Both the position numbers and the translations under genes were made by a program. A stretch of 64,000 bases of DNA from Pocillopora verrucosa (Eukaryota > Cnidaria > Anthozoa > Scleractinia > Pocilloporidae), in NCBI RefSeq assembly GCF_036669915.1, contig NC_089321.1, forward strand, positions 1,028,501 through 1,092,500, given 5' to 3'. Positions within the stretch are counted from its first letter, which is position 1, and each line of letters begins with the position of its first letter. Positions 1 to 11,579 of this stretch are shown here, in pieces. The notes under the pieces are model-generated. The model saw only the letters and a list, made by a program, of their open reading frames with translations, was not told where the DNA came from and did no database searches.

Positions 1-2096
1 GTCCAGTCAAGTCACAGGTGAGTAACTGCAAGAGGCCTCTAAGTCACCCTCAGGAACGACCAATTCGTAATTTCTCCTTGTAATGTTATAATCAATATCA
101 TCACTGTGAAACTTTGTTATTGATCTTAATGATTTTTTTTTGGTCACGTCGTTTTCCCTCTTTATTTTTGTTTGTTTGCTTGTTTGTTTTTTTTTTTGTT
201 TAATTTTTTAAAAGGTTTTAATGTTAAACAGTCGAAATAAAGAAAAACGAGCTCTAATCTTGAATTAAAACAGACATATCGTCAAACCTCTAAGAATTTT
301 TCTCCGTAGGAATGGTACTTTGTCCACTTAAAAGTCAGTGCCGCTGTTTCCAATTGAATAAACTACCACATCTGTTCTACCTTTCCTTTCTTTATTTCTA
401 TCGAATTGTCGCCTGGCAAAAAGTGGATTAATAGAAGCGAACCGTTTCCACACCCCCACCCCGCCCTAATTGAGATCCTTTTATTAAGCCAGTGCTTTAG
501 GCTTTGAGTAATGCTTGACTTTTCCTTTAAACTTACATGAGCCAATCAGTCAATGACGTGATTTTTGACATTGCTTTATTTCAGGAATCTGCTGCGAAGC
601 CAGAAGAGCAAACTGAATTCTATAAGATCTTCGGACAGTCAACGAAGAGTAGTAAGTGATGAAGACAGCAGCTGTCTTTCGTGATCTACGGTCTGGTTAT
701 CGCCTTCATTCCTACGGCTTATAATCTGCGATTGTATTCTTCGTGGCAATATTTTCCTGTCAAATCCTCGACCAACACTCGTAAATCTCAATTCTCATTC
801 CAGCCATGGACGGCTTCTTTCCACGTTTCATTTATCTTTGTCTTCTTTTTATCATCACTATTATCATTTTTTGACTTCGTCAATGAAGGTTATCAATTTA
901 TCTCTGTTTCAGGAGCGGAGTCCACTTCAGATCACCGCGTCGGTAAAGGTGTCAGGGGAAATCCATCAAGCGCTGTGGTCAGACAGGTTGGTTCGAAGTG
1001 TTTTGATTCCAAAATTTAGGCTTCTTAAATATTGCTTACCGTAACGAGCTCGAATGTGGATTTCTTTCTTTGCAGATGCTGCAGACCCCTTCTCATGTTC
1101 TTCCTTCAGTTTCCTCTATTTGCTCATCATTTCTGCAGTCACTGCTGGTCAGCAAGCAATCCGCGCCAAGGTAACATTTTCTTTTCCAAGTATTATGTAA
1201 GCTGAGTTTCAATCCGCGCCAAGGTAACATTTTCTTTTCCAAGTATTATGTAAGCTGAGTTTCGTTACGCATAGACTGCTGGGAAAAGCGCTGCATACCA
1301 AATAACATGTGCAAAAGGATAAAATTGATGAGCGGAAATAGGCCATGAGGTCTATTTTTTTGTGAAATTTCGTATCACTTATTCTAATATCAAACATTTG
1401 TTTTCTTTATTTTTTCGACTTCTTCAGGGAAGATCAAGATAATGACAAGAATAGTGATGATGAAAACGAAGGTAAGTTTTTCAGGGCCTTTGCTGAAAAT
1501 TTGTCACACCTTGTGTGACTTACAGCCCATAGTGACCTATCACCACTATAGCGCTTAAATGTCGTAAAACCTAAACAGGAGTAGTCGCAATGGCCAATCA
1601 AAACACTGGAAGATATTAAGAGAAGCCTGTCAGAACTAAAAGTAACCATCGGTCAGCGGAATGATCCGCAGTAAACCACGGATAATGAAGTGGTGTTAGT
1701 CTTAATTTTGAATCTGATTTGTTCCAGGAGTAAGGTGATTTCTGCCGAACAATCTCAGAGGCGAGTGAAGCAAAATTAGTGCGATTTCAACTACCGTCGA
1801 CGCTCATTTCAATCACTTAACTGATTTATTTCTAACTAATAGAGCAATTCTTGTTTTTTTGGTTTGTTTTTTATAATTTTTTTTCTCCTGCAGTTGAAAG
1901 TATGGATGAGGATGAAGACAGCGACGTAGAAACAACGCGTGTTACCGAAGGAGCTTCCGGGCAAGTTCATGACTCTTCGATGGAAACGACAGACAGTGCT
2001 GTTTTGCAAAGCAGGCAACTCAATTCCGGAGAACATTACGCTGATCTTGACAGTGTTAATTTTACCTGGCTAAAAGACTTCTTCGCCTCCTCTTAA
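1..2096 (+). CDS. WDR75: WDR75, C-terminal exons (left copy, gene continues upstream of window)
   Basis: 3' end of WD repeat-containing protein 75, a nucleolar component of the small-subunit processome (UTP17 in yeast) needed for pre-rRNA transcription and processing. Coding exons are 1-17, 585-651, 913-986, 1076-1170, 1428-1471 and 1894-2096. All junctions are GT-AG and phases join without a break. Recognisable family features are the conserved block beginning MLQTPSHVLPS (1076), an acidic stretch rich in Asp/Glu (1428-1960), and the conserved aromatic end, here FTWLKDFFASS before the stop. The final exon differs from the right copy at four residues. The rest of the gene must lie to the left. 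A 53-bp tandem duplication overlaps the donor of the 1076-1170 exon. The orthology call rests on remembered similarity to vertebrate WDR75, not on a search. Confidence 0.85.
1158..1263 (+). repeat. 53-bp perfect tandem duplication across a splice donor
   Basis: The 53 bases 1158-1210 are repeated exactly at 1211-1263. The unit contains the last 13 bases of the WDR75 exon plus its GTAACA donor and intron start, so two identical donors lie 53 bp apart. The right copy lacks the exact duplication and has instead a short, different rearrangement after the donor (17513-17560). Confidence 0.95.
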
Positions 2097-2140
2097 GTCA
2101 ACTTTGTTGTCGCTGACATCAGATGCAGGATATGTGCGTG

Positions 2141-2146
2141 AATAAA
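2141..2146 (+). promoter_or_regulatory. Poly(A) signal of WDR75, left copy
   Basis: AATAAA 45 bases after the WDR75 stop codon, conserved at the same place in the right copy. Position and motif fit a polyadenylation signal; no transcript evidence is available. Confidence 0.6.
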
Positions 2147-2391
2147 ACGAAATAATTATTTCATCAAGGATAAATGAAAATGAAAAATTAAAACAATACA
2201 ATTTCATCAGTGCCGTGTCTCATCTCGAAAGAATGCCCCACAAATGAAGGACAACCATGAGCTCTCTGGAAGAGAATTGTGAATCTTGAACTTTTGTGGG
2301 GAGACCCCTTGCAGTGTAAATTAAAACTGAACAGTGTTGAAAATATATTTACTGACAAGAAAAAAAAGTTTTTAAGTATTTTATCAGGAAT

Positions 2392-2902
2392 CTTTCTTAA
2401 GTTTGTGAAATAATCCTTATTTTTATCGCCTTTTAGTTCAAAGAACCTCTGTCTTGATTTATGCACAATTAGAGTATGCTAATAAAGCTGTATCAGTATT
2501 ACCAGTTGAATTGGGCGACATACACGCACGATTTTCAGCACTGTCCTGTAACTCTTGACGCATGGAAACAACCATTAATGTACACTAAGCTTGCTTACTT
2601 TTGGTTGAAAGGAGATTTTGTCAGAATTCGAGTTTTTTAAGTTTTTACCTTGGAAAAGGTTATTGGGAAGTAAGCTATCATCATATATGTCGATATATTA
2701 TTCCCCGAAATTATTCTTGGACAGAGAGAATTGCGAATTATATTCAGTAAGAGTACTCATGCGCACAGGCACAGGTCGAAGTTCAGAAGTTAATTTATAA
2801 TTTTAGTTTGAAGACAAACTAATTTCCATCACAACTATGAGACCGATAATTTCCTATCGCTGTGAGGGGGCGGGGGGGGGGGGGTTGGGGAAGGGGATCA
2901 CG
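2392..2902. other. Segment present only in the left copy
   Basis: About 510 bp, non-coding, including a G-run at about 2866-2900. In the right copy the flanks are joined at about 18511 with an ATC triplet at both ends, suggesting a microhomology deletion from the right copy rather than an insertion here. Confidence 0.75.
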
Positions 2903-4445
2903 TGGTTTTCGGGAGAATCAGTCGTCGCCAACAGATTACTAGAACGGACTTTGACTGCCGATCAACTGCCAATGAGGGGAGATCATTACAAAGCCTCAGG
3001 GGGGTGGGAGAAATAAGGAAAATTTTACCGCAAAACATGTTTATGGCGTCCGTGCGCATGTCTCCATTGTACACTTCTTTTGCCTCATTTAATAAATGGT
3101 TGTATCACTTGATATTTTATGGAAAAAAATTAAGGATAAGGGCTGAAGGCCCCAATAACGAATCTCGTACCCAGATCTTACCGTTTAACTGTAATTGAGC
3201 CGCTTGGCCGTGGACGGTGGATTCAAGACTTCCAAATGACAACTTATGCTTCAGAATTCAGCGTAATTGAATGTAACGCAATTAAAATGTGTTTTATTGA
3301 TCTTTTTTAAAAGCGACAGTAAAACCCAACACCATGACATACTATCACATTCCTTGTGGGCTTTTAACTGAGTTTTCCTTCAATACGATGACCACATTTT
3401 ATGAATTAAATTCTCATCATTCTATGAAATATCTCCCCTTTAGTCGATACACAGGTCTAAAAATGTTGACACGGAAAATTAACGCACCCTCCCTAGTTTA
3501 AACACACTTGAAAATCCGCTCCCATTAAACGAAAAAAAAAGTGTCAATTCCAGTCATTTTTTGTAACACTTCGCTAGTTACCTAACTTAACTTTTTGGTT
3601 AATAGGCGACGCGAGCCACAAAAAGAGCTAGAATAATCGATGAATCAACACGTCGAGAAAGATCAGAGACAATTTTGAGGTACTCTTTCGCAACTCGCAG
3701 CTGGAGACCTTGTTGTCAGGCTAAGAGGGAAATAATAATAGGTTTTTATGTTACTGCTTCAGCAAAAATTGAAGAAATCAGCTAAGTATCAGTATGCCAT
3801 TTTGGAAACCATCTGAAGGCTGATTTTCACTCTACAACTTAGTCCAATGCGTTCTGCTTTTAAAGTTGTGACAACTTTAGTCGTGCAAAATCGAAAAAGG
3901 TTGAAAAGAGGCCTCAAGGTTTTAAAATATATTTCTGTAGAAACCAATCCCCCGCCGAGTCCCAGCTATCCATAAATAGTTAAATATATAGTTAAATAAT
4001 AAATAGCAGCTATCCTAAAATAGTTTGACATTCGCACGGTTAGGCAAATGACAAAGTGTTTGGTCCAATTCACAAGTGATGTCAAGTAACGTTAAGTTCT
4101 TAATGCTGTTTCGCCGTATTCCCGAATCGTCCTCTTTTATCGTTTGTCTCGTATTTCCTCTGTTATTTCTTGTGTGATTTCCATTGTTCTTATTAGTTGT
4201 AGTACGTTTGTAACATTTATTTAAGAAATCACTGGCAATTTTCATGTTTAGTTAAGTGTTCGAGTCGTCCAGAATAAAACTTCTTTACGTCCTAAAGTCA
4301 TTGCTTGTACGCTGGTTATAATTAATATTCATTTAGTTGTATGTTACAGACGAGCATCGTGAAATTTTTGATATATTATAGAGATATCTAAAACTGAAAG
4401 GTAATATAAGTAACAACTTTTGCACTTTATCTTTGTGTTACATAC
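2903..4445. other. Intergenic/3' region between convergent genes, left copy
   Basis: Non-coding apart from the scar of the lost ZP transmembrane exon at 3577-3579. The part at 2890-3030 resembles 24595-24740 (shared 'ggatcac-tggttttc' and 'atcagtc' blocks), so it looks like an interspersed repeat. A plus-strand stretch at 3606-3780 is open and Arg-rich in both copies, but I do not recognise it. Confidence 0.5.
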
Positions 4446-6252
4446 CATTTGTTCTGAAGTTATTTGCGCGCTTTTCCTCGCGTTTGTTACGAGCTAGATG
4501 AAGAGGACCCTCTGCCAAAAAGTACGTGTCAGTCATTTGACCACCTGCCGCCCGTTTCCCTCGGCCACTCGAAGGACATTTCTGTACGCACTGAGAGTCT
4601 GGGTCAGTTGCGTTACATACAGTCACGTGGCAGTGGACAAACACAAACGGATGACCTGCAATAAACTTAAAGACCTCAAGGCTAAACCGCTGAGCACTGA
4701 CTGATGGCGAAGAATGGTATTGCACAGTTACGTCATTGGGGCATCTAAAATACAGTTTTGAGGAGTATAAATTGTCAATTTTTCGAAGAAGGTAGGGATA
4801 GGTTTCAAGTCGCAGTGCTGTTCAAAACTTACTTCATAATACTGAGAAGTACTCGCCCGCAGGTCTCAATTCTCAGTTGTGATTTTGATGACCACCTGTG
4901 CAATAAAGCTATGAAAAGAAACACCATAACATACAACATACCCTTTCTTTATAAACCCGTACTTTAAGGGGTTAGACTGATCCTGGGTAGGGGTTGCGAA
5001 GCATCTGTCAGCAATTATCGACAGCTGCTTGTCATCAGAGGTGACTAACACTTCAAAATACAGACGTTCGCGCAGCACCACACCAACAGGGAAGTCGTCT
5101 TTCATGTAAGGACTCACGAATCTGTTGTCAGGGAACATATTCAGAGAAAGTGTGAAGTTTCCTTTGCCTTCATCACTGAACACGAGTTTTCTGTTACTTG
5201 GCTTCCAACTGGCAACGGATGATACCACGCCGTACTTGGATAAGTAGCAGCTGAATGGTAATTCTATTTCACGTACGCGTGTTATTACGCTCTTGGCAGC
5301 CACAGGGATTTCCAACACAGCGTTGGAGTAGACGATAGCTGTAGGTGTAAACCTGCGTGTCGTGTTACAGCCATTCAGTGGAGTCGTTAGGAAAAAATGA
5401 GTGTTGGTTTCTCTTGCTCTACAGGTCGTGTCCAGGAGTCGAAGATGTTCACGGTCAAGACCGCGGAGGAGGGACTTGGGGATGATGTCACTCGACGTCA
5501 ACCCCTGGAGCTGAAACAAAATGTTTTTTCTTGAAATGGAAAAAAACAAACTCGAAATTTACTCACCCACCTTATCTCTTTTTGATGGACGTGAGCTTTC
5601 ATTTTACTTTTTAACCTGTCATGGCATGGGCTAATGAGTTATAGACCATCCAAATTTCTAAAAAATTTAAAATTCGGGCGATAGGGTGAAGAAAAAAAGT
5701 CACTTCTGAAAACACGTTAGATGTCTGACCCTTAAATGTGTACGTTACTTGCACGATTCCGTTCGCCGACCACTATCGCCTTTGGGGATAAAAAAGGAAA
5801 GAATAGTGGAATAACCAAACAAACATTGGTTGCCATGTGAACTTTAATAAACAAACAACAGCTTAACATCAGGGTGAAAAAAAAAATAAATAAAAAAAGG
5901 AAAGTAAGACAAAGAAAAAAAGAAGGAGTGCCCATTTGTTATCAAGACAGTATACTAACCATGACATGTTTTGTTATCTGATGATAAGCTTAGCTCTAGG
6001 TCTGGACATTCACATTTGTAGCCTCCTGCAGTATTGACGCACTTGTGACTGCAGCCACCATTTGACACAGCGCACTCGTTAACATCTGTCGAAAAGGAGG
6101 GTAAAAAAATAAAACGGATGATAACGCACATCTATTTGGTAAAGTTAAGCTTGATCTAAAGAACCTTCTCTCATAAAGAACTGCCTGGTACTGGCTGAAA
6201 TTTGACTGAGTCTGCCATAATTATTAGATGAGCTCTTGTATATATATATATA

Positions 6253-6294
<42 letters not shown>

Positions 6295-6933
6295 GTATAT
6301 ATATATGTGAGTGTGTGGGTGTGGGTGTGTTTGTGACTAGTTGACCATTCCCCAAGAGGGCTTTTGAGGGCCTATATGAACAAATTTAAATACTGCTAAC
6401 TACCGATCGAAAACCCCAACTGGCAGACCAGTTTGCCAAATACAAAGCGCAGCCAACGAGTTGCGATCCGGACAATCGAGAAAAAAATCCATTGTAGCAG
6501 GGTGGAGGGCTTAAACCCGAGACCACCAGAATACAAGTCTTGTTCACTAACCACTCAACACGCTCACATTTTCTTTCCTTACTTTAGTTAAGAGTACTTT
6601 CTCTTCTTTAGATAGAAGATCTATCAACTGTTTATAGTTTTTAGTTTATGAATACGTTCATGTCGTGGAATTCGGCATATTTGTCTCTAAGGAGCCTTAG
6701 CGCATCCCAAGACAAGAGAGAAAAGCGCGAGAGCTCACCTTTGCACGAAACTGACTTGGCACTGTTTGTCCACTCGCCGTTTGACCCACACAGTGTAAAG
6801 GGCGAACCTAGAAGCTGGTATCCCTGTGGGCATGAAAACGAGCAGTTCGTATTGGCTTTCATATATGACGTCATACAATCACCCGGAGATGTTTTTACAG
6901 GACGAGACAAGTTGAGTTTCTTGCAACCTGGAG
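4446..6933 (-). pseudogene. ZP-domain gene, left copy: truncated, frameshifted, TM exon lost
   Basis: Minus-strand exons equivalent to the right-copy gene: CCP/sushi 6739-6933, EGF-like 5960-6085, ZP exon one 4942-5510, ZP exon two 4446-4744. Splice sites are kept. There are three disabling features. The ConA/LamG-like exons found upstream of the right copy are absent because the duplication ends at 7284. ZP exon one is 569 instead of 589 bases, and the 20-bp loss puts a TGA (5488-5490) seven codons after the exon junction. The exon for the transmembrane segment and tail is deleted (scar at 3577-3579). The remaining ZP reading frame is open after the frameshift but would need a start inside the intron and has no signal peptide. 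I infer a pseudogene; residual transcription is possible. Confidence 0.85.
6233..6332. repeat. (TA)n/(GT)n microsatellite, left copy
   Basis: Alternating TA over about 70 bases followed by a GTGT-rich stretch, in the intron between the CCP and EGF exons. The right copy carries the hammerhead insertion at this very place (22064-22217). Confidence 0.95.
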
Positions 6934-7284
6934 CTGAAACTGTGGAAAAGAATAAGATGGCTGTGAACGTCAAGTTCAACCACAGTAAAAATAAATGGGA
7001 AAGGAATACACTTATAGTATGGTGATAATAGTTTATTAAAACCTTTCTTGTATTTGTAAAACTGAATTAACGAGCTGGTAAAACGTGAAATAAGTATAGT
7101 GTCAATAATACGACATAACTACTTATTATATTGGGGAAATACCACCATATTTAAAACGGGAAATCAGTCGTCACTAATAGAGTAAAAGGAGAAACTACAG
7201 AAAAGAGATGCTGTTAAAAGAGTAATTGTGGTCACCCAACTAGTTAAGCTTTAAAGCTATTTGAGTGACAAGTCACCTTCTGTA

Positions 7285-7874
7285 TTTTAAGATATGTAAT
7301 GAGAATAGACAAATATATCCGCTACATGCTAGTTCTACCTCGGTATAAGAAAATGATTAGCAGCTAAAATCGTGAGTTAATCGTCGCATCGTGAAAAGAA
7401 AGATATCAACAACCATGAGGAGGAGGGTCAGTGAAGATTAGCCTAGAACCATGAATGAAATTGTTACAAAAGAGAAAATATCCTGAATTGTTAAGCTTTG
7501 TTTATCAAGAAAAACCGAAACTACGTTACATTCGTTTGAGTATGTTCCAAGGTCTAAAGAGACATAAAGTGAAAAACTCCACTATGTGGCAGAGAAACGT
7601 CGCCAACAAGGTATATGATTCTGTGTCTTACCTAAAACGTATTATGCGTTAAACTGTATTATAATTGATTTCGTAGAGGAAAAAAAACTTACATAGCAAA
7701 CAATCCAGACAAAAATGGAAATCAGATCATACAGTTTGCAGTAGACCTCTCTTGAAAGTAGAATTGTTCAAAACCTTGCGCTGAACCAAGAGAAAGTAAG
7801 GGGGTTATTTTCTTTGGTCTGAGCTGATTCCGCAAAATTAGTGTGGAAACAAGTCAAGAACATTTGCATCAGTT
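7285..7874. other. Spacer after the duplication end
   Basis: About 590 bases with no supported gene. Homology to the right copy has ended. If the duplication is a simple tandem one, this is the start of the second unit. Confidence 0.5.
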
Positions 7875-9569
7875 CTATAAAACAATCAATCGAGATTGCG
7901 CTTGGTAACTTAACTTGCCGGACTGTACCTTGGCATATGGAATTCCTAGAGCTGCAATCCGTCCATCAGGGCTCATTGCAATCTTATGCAGGCAACAGTC
8001 AATATTGTAGATAAAAACGCTTCGCACAAACTCACCATCTTTGGTGTATATTCCAATAATTAGGAGCTTCTTAGAAATGTCGGTACTAGCCAAGAGGACT
8101 TGTTGACTTTCCCTGTGAAATGCAATGCTTGGTAAGGGCACAAACTCTTTGAGATCAAACTTGCTCAGATGGTTACCGCTTTCGCTAAATATGTGCACAC
8201 AGTAGGAAGGAGTTTGGTCCATTACCATAACTCGGCCATCACTTCCAGTGAGGATGTCTTGCGGTCTCTTCAAATTTTGTTCTCCAAAACTGCTAACGAA
8301 GCGACCATCAGTCTCATAAACATCCACAACATAACATTTCTTTCTCCGGTCACCCTTCAGTACCATCACTTTACCACTATCACTGACTGACAGGGATAAT
8401 TCGAAGCTCATTTCCCTGACACGAAACCTGTGATGCTGCTCAGCGGTTTTGTTAAACTTAAAAATCCAGCGAGTATCATTATGACTCTTTTCTTCAATGA
8501 GGACATAAATGTTGTCATTCATGTCTGTGGCCAGATGAACCGGCCAGATTTTAATCGATAGTTCTGTACCATTGTCATCAATAAGAGGAGGAAGTCTGAA
8601 ACACTTCACAAACTTGCCTCTATTGTCAAACATCTTGATTGTCAGGTCAATGTCGGCTACAATATATTGCCCGCTTGAGTTAGTAGCGATATCTAGTGGA
8701 TTTTTTATCCTGTGCTCCTTTTCACCATCCTGACCAATTGTCAATGATAGATCACACTGCTCCATACCTTGTTCACGTAGCAATAGAGCTACTCTCCAGT
8801 CTTGCAGTAAGTCAACTTTCTCATCTCCTGTATCAACATTGGGCCATTCCAGGAATAAAAGCCCTCTGCTGCATATCGCTTGTGAGACAAAGTAGGCAAG
8901 ACAATTGACATGAAAGACATCGGAAATAATTTTTACTCGTTCTTCTTGGTAAAACCAACCCATCACCGCACTGATTCCTGTCTTGAGCTGTACTTTAAAG
9001 CTTTGCTGAACCACTGGCAGACCGTTTAGCTCTTCAATACACAATTTACATAGTGCTAAAGCATCCGATAGATTGTCTATTGCCTCTAATGCTGTTGCCA
9101 CCACTCGGTACTGCATTGCTAAAATGCGGTCAGTTGTTGATAGCGCTTCATTTGAAAAAGCAATCGTTGCCATTTCACGAGCACGTTTGAATCTTTTCTT
9201 CGCACTAGCACGCTTTCTTGTGGCAGATGTAATAAGCTTCGAGTTTCGCATTCCTTCAGTGAGCGACACAGCTTCCGCACAAGCCACTTGTGCTGTATCC
9301 GCGCCATGCTCACTCCTCGACCTTTCCTCTTCTAATGCTTCAGACAGCAACACGGTTCCTTCTCTCAAGAAGCTGGTACTTGCTAACAAATCTTTTCTTG
9401 ATAATCCATTCAGCCTGGACTTCACGTCATCGATTTCTCGCATGATGATGCCGCGCAACTGTTGATCTGTTACGTCGCCATCTTTAAGCTTTTTTGCTGC
9501 CTCATCTCTGCCTTTATCCACGAGGCATCCAATAGTCGCTTTGAAAACTGCTGTTATGATCGAAGACAT
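7875..9569 (-). CDS. Intronless NHL-type beta-propeller protein with N-terminal helical region
   Basis: One uninterrupted 564-residue frame. Residues 1 to about 115 are predicted helical and charged, starting MSSIITAVFKATIGCLVDKG. About 115-240 is a further helical region with TPR-like spacing. From about 288 to the end come repeated NHL-like blades of the pattern 'hydrophobic DIA-x-GxxxVAD-xxx-ohxhF', e.g. NPLDIATNSSGQYIVADIDL (residues 290-309), RPQDILTGSDGRVMVMD (148-164 of the propeller part) and IAMSPDGRIAAL near the end. Such propellers usually bind proteins or RNA (TRIM-NHL family), but there is no RING, B-box or membrane segment here, so the cellular role is unknown. The start is the first Met of the frame. 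It lies between the two duplication copies; a matching copy might exist left of the window. Confidence 0.8.
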   Translation of the reverse strand: MSSIITAVFKATIGCLVDKGRDEAAKKLKDGDVTDQQLRGIIMREIDDVKSRLNGLSRKDLLASTSFLREGTVLLSEALEEERSRSEHGADTAQVACAEAVSLTEGMRNSKLITSATRKRASAKKRFKRAREMATIAFSNEALSTTDRILAMQYRVVATALEAIDNLSDALALCKLCIEELNGLPVVQQSFKVQLKTGISAVMGWFYQEERVKIISDVFHVNCLAYFVSQAICSRGLLFLEWPNVDTGDEKVDLLQDWRVALLLREQGMEQCDLSLTIGQDGEKEHRIKNPLDIATNSSGQYIVADIDLTIKMFDNRGKFVKCFRLPPLIDDNGTELSIKIWPVHLATDMNDNIYVLIEEKSHNDTRWIFKFNKTAEQHHRFRVREMSFELSLSVSDSGKVMVLKGDRRKKCYVVDVYETDGRFVSSFGEQNLKRPQDILTGSDGRVMVMDQTPSYCVHIFSESGNHLSKFDLKEFVPLPSIAFHRESQQVLLASTDISKKLLIIGIYTKDGEFVRSVFIYNIDCCLHKIAMSPDGRIAALGIPYAKVQSGKLSYQAQSRLIVL

Positions 9570-9957
9570 AATGGCAGCTTGGAACTTAGTAATCGGAAGA
9601 AATTGGGAGCTTTTTTCAGCGAATCTTCACAATAAGCAACTTCTCAAGCGTCGATGAACGATATCGAAAACAAACGAGGGTAAAATTTCACGAATGATTG
9701 CCATTTTGGAATGAGAATTGGTGTCAGCCCAAAAAATGAACAAAAAAAAACATAACAAAGAGAGAGCAATCAAGGAATGATGGCGTGAAATTTAATAACC
9801 TATTCAAATAGTCCTTTGTTGAAAAACATATTTGTCTTTGAAAAGTACTATGTTGCTCACTGCAGACATTCAAAGAGGCTGTTGTGGTCTCAAATTTTTC
9901 TTTCGCTAGCAAATGATAATATGACCATCAGAAATCCCTGATTGGTAGCAGCAAAAG
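9570..9957. other. Upstream region of the NHL gene
   Basis: Presumed 5' flank of the minus-strand NHL gene. I see no clear TATA box, RNA gene or further exon. Confidence 0.4.
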
Positions 9958-11035
9958 TACTATTTAAAGCTCTCTTTGTAAAATCTTTTGTTTAATAAAA
10001 TGTTACTCATGATAATTGAGTACTGAGAAATTTTAAACACGTTCCGGCATCATTTGACTTCTCAATGGAAATGTTGTTTGATGCCCGAGGCAAAAAAGGA
10101 TGATAATTGTTCATTAATCTTCCTTAGTTGTTAGCTTTGTTCTCAGCTTTAACGTGTTTTTACCTATAGTTTTTTCAATTCAATTTCAATTTCAATTTAA
10201 TCTTTATTAAGTCATAAGATAAATAATCACATATCCTATGTTACAACATTAAAAGAAGGTATATATATAAATTACAGAGAAAATCAAGATAAAAATTATA
10301 AGACTAGATTATGTTTAAAAATTAAGCGATTAACAAACGTGTTTTTGAACCTATCAGTGTTTATTTTAGGATGGTGACTTGTCTCTTTCCTCAGATTGTA
10401 CTTGGTACAAGTACAATCTTTACCTTCTTACTCGTAAGTAACTGTTATACCACAACTGGAGCTGGAACGGGTTCCTTCAACCAAATTTGTATTCTACTAT
10501 TCTTCGGGTTTCGGCCCAACACACTTACGATCCAATTTAGTTTTGAAATAATTGGAATCCCTTCTCACAGCATGGGTTGAAAAGCGAGCCGCGTGAACTC
10601 AGAGGGTGAAAGACTGAGTTCTTATTTAGAGACTCAAACCCATACACTAAATCATGATTTCAAACCAGACATCGTTATCGCCTAGCTTCGCACTTCACAA
10701 TTGAAAAAGGAAGGCTACAGAACATAACCTATATTTTGTTATGAAAATGTCTGTCATGCACGTCACTGCTGTTAGCTTCTTTTGAGTGTTTTCATGCGTC
10801 AGTAAGTTGTGCAATGTAATTAGTCCATTGGAAAGTGAAAATGCAAATCACTTAACTTTTTCCAGCAGCGTGTTCCTTTTCACAGTAAGTTTAACCAATC
10901 AACAAGAGTTATTGCTCTTCCTAACATTAACAAATATTTAGCAAAATAAGTAAATAAAACTGTGAGTTTCTTGTTCTTACTCAAAAAAAATTGAAGGAAT
11001 TTTGAATTTTTTTGTGGCTGTACCACGAGCGCCAG
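9958..11035. repeat. Decayed tandem repeat, unit A
   Basis: Matches 11580-12450 in the same orientation: shared blocks include 'tctcaatggaaatgttgttt' with the following 'gatgcccgaggcaaaaaagg', the 'gaactcagagggtgaaagac' block, and 'actgtgagtttcttgttct'. Unit A is longer because of an insertion at about 10165-10425. No convincing coding capacity. Confidence 0.85.
10165..10425 (-). mobile_element. Probable 3' end of a non-LTR retrotransposon inserted in repeat unit A
   Basis: Absent from unit B, where the flanks are contiguous. On the minus strand it ends in 'cttaataaag' followed by a simple A/T-rich tail of 'attgaa' repeats, the style of L2/CR1-like 3' ends in cnidarians. Only the 3' end is present; the class assignment is inference. 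Confidence 0.45.
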
Positions 11036-11579
11036 TCTATCACATCCTATTTAGGTTAAAACAATATTTTCGAAATTTTCATCTCTTATGGTCTTGTTAA
11101 AATATTTCTCGACCAAGTTTGACACGGTCGAATTTTTTTCTGCTTGCTTCTTTTTCCTCTTTTTGTTTTTGTTTTTGTTCTCTATCGTTTGTTTATTTTG
11201 GTTTTTTGGGCTTTATAAGAGTAACACTGAACGTATGGCGATTTATGCAGCATTTCAGAGAGTGTCAGCCCTCCCAAATGGATATCACTGGCAAAATAAA
11301 GTTCATGACGACAGATAAATATTCTCGTAGCTACATGTATACCAGGTGTTCTTTCCCCATCTAATAAAGAACAATTTAACGAACTTTGACGTGCCATGCA
11401 CGATGAACTGTCTCGATTTTAAAAATGAAAAATTGTGAATACGCACATAATAACAATGTCTAAGCGAACCGTGACCCATATGATGAACACAAACTTACAA
11501 ACAACACAACAAATCCAAAATAACCATCAAAGTGACCTTATTCTTTCCTTTCTTGGCTTTCATTGTCTCAGAAAAAAGT

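Larger units (their letters stand above)
1..7284. repeat. Left copy of a ~16-kb tandem segmental duplication
   Basis: This segment is near-identical, exons and introns alike, to 16355-23163. The first base here corresponds to base 16355, so the left edge of the copy lies before the window. The homology stops at about 7284 (left) and 23163 (right), just after a shared stretch reading 'agtcaccttctgtatttt'. Differences by eye are scattered substitutions plus a few large indels: about 510 bp at 2392-2902 present only here, 183 bp missing here at 3577, 20 bp missing here at 5481-5490, and a palindromic insertion only in the right copy. The unit carries the 3' end of WDR75 facing the 3' end of a ZP-domain gene. 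Confidence 0.95.

Noticed and set aside
3606..3785. Arg-rich plus-strand stretch conserved in both duplication copies
   Set aside because: Conservation is explained by the recent duplication; no start, splice partner or family match.
4446..5549. Left-copy ZP frame as a functional secreted isoform
   Set aside because: The only start upstream of the frameshifted exon is within the intron, without a signal peptide, and the first ZP cysteine is missing.
9073..9465. 130-codon plus-strand frame
   Set aside because: Antisense shadow of the NHL gene; no domain.
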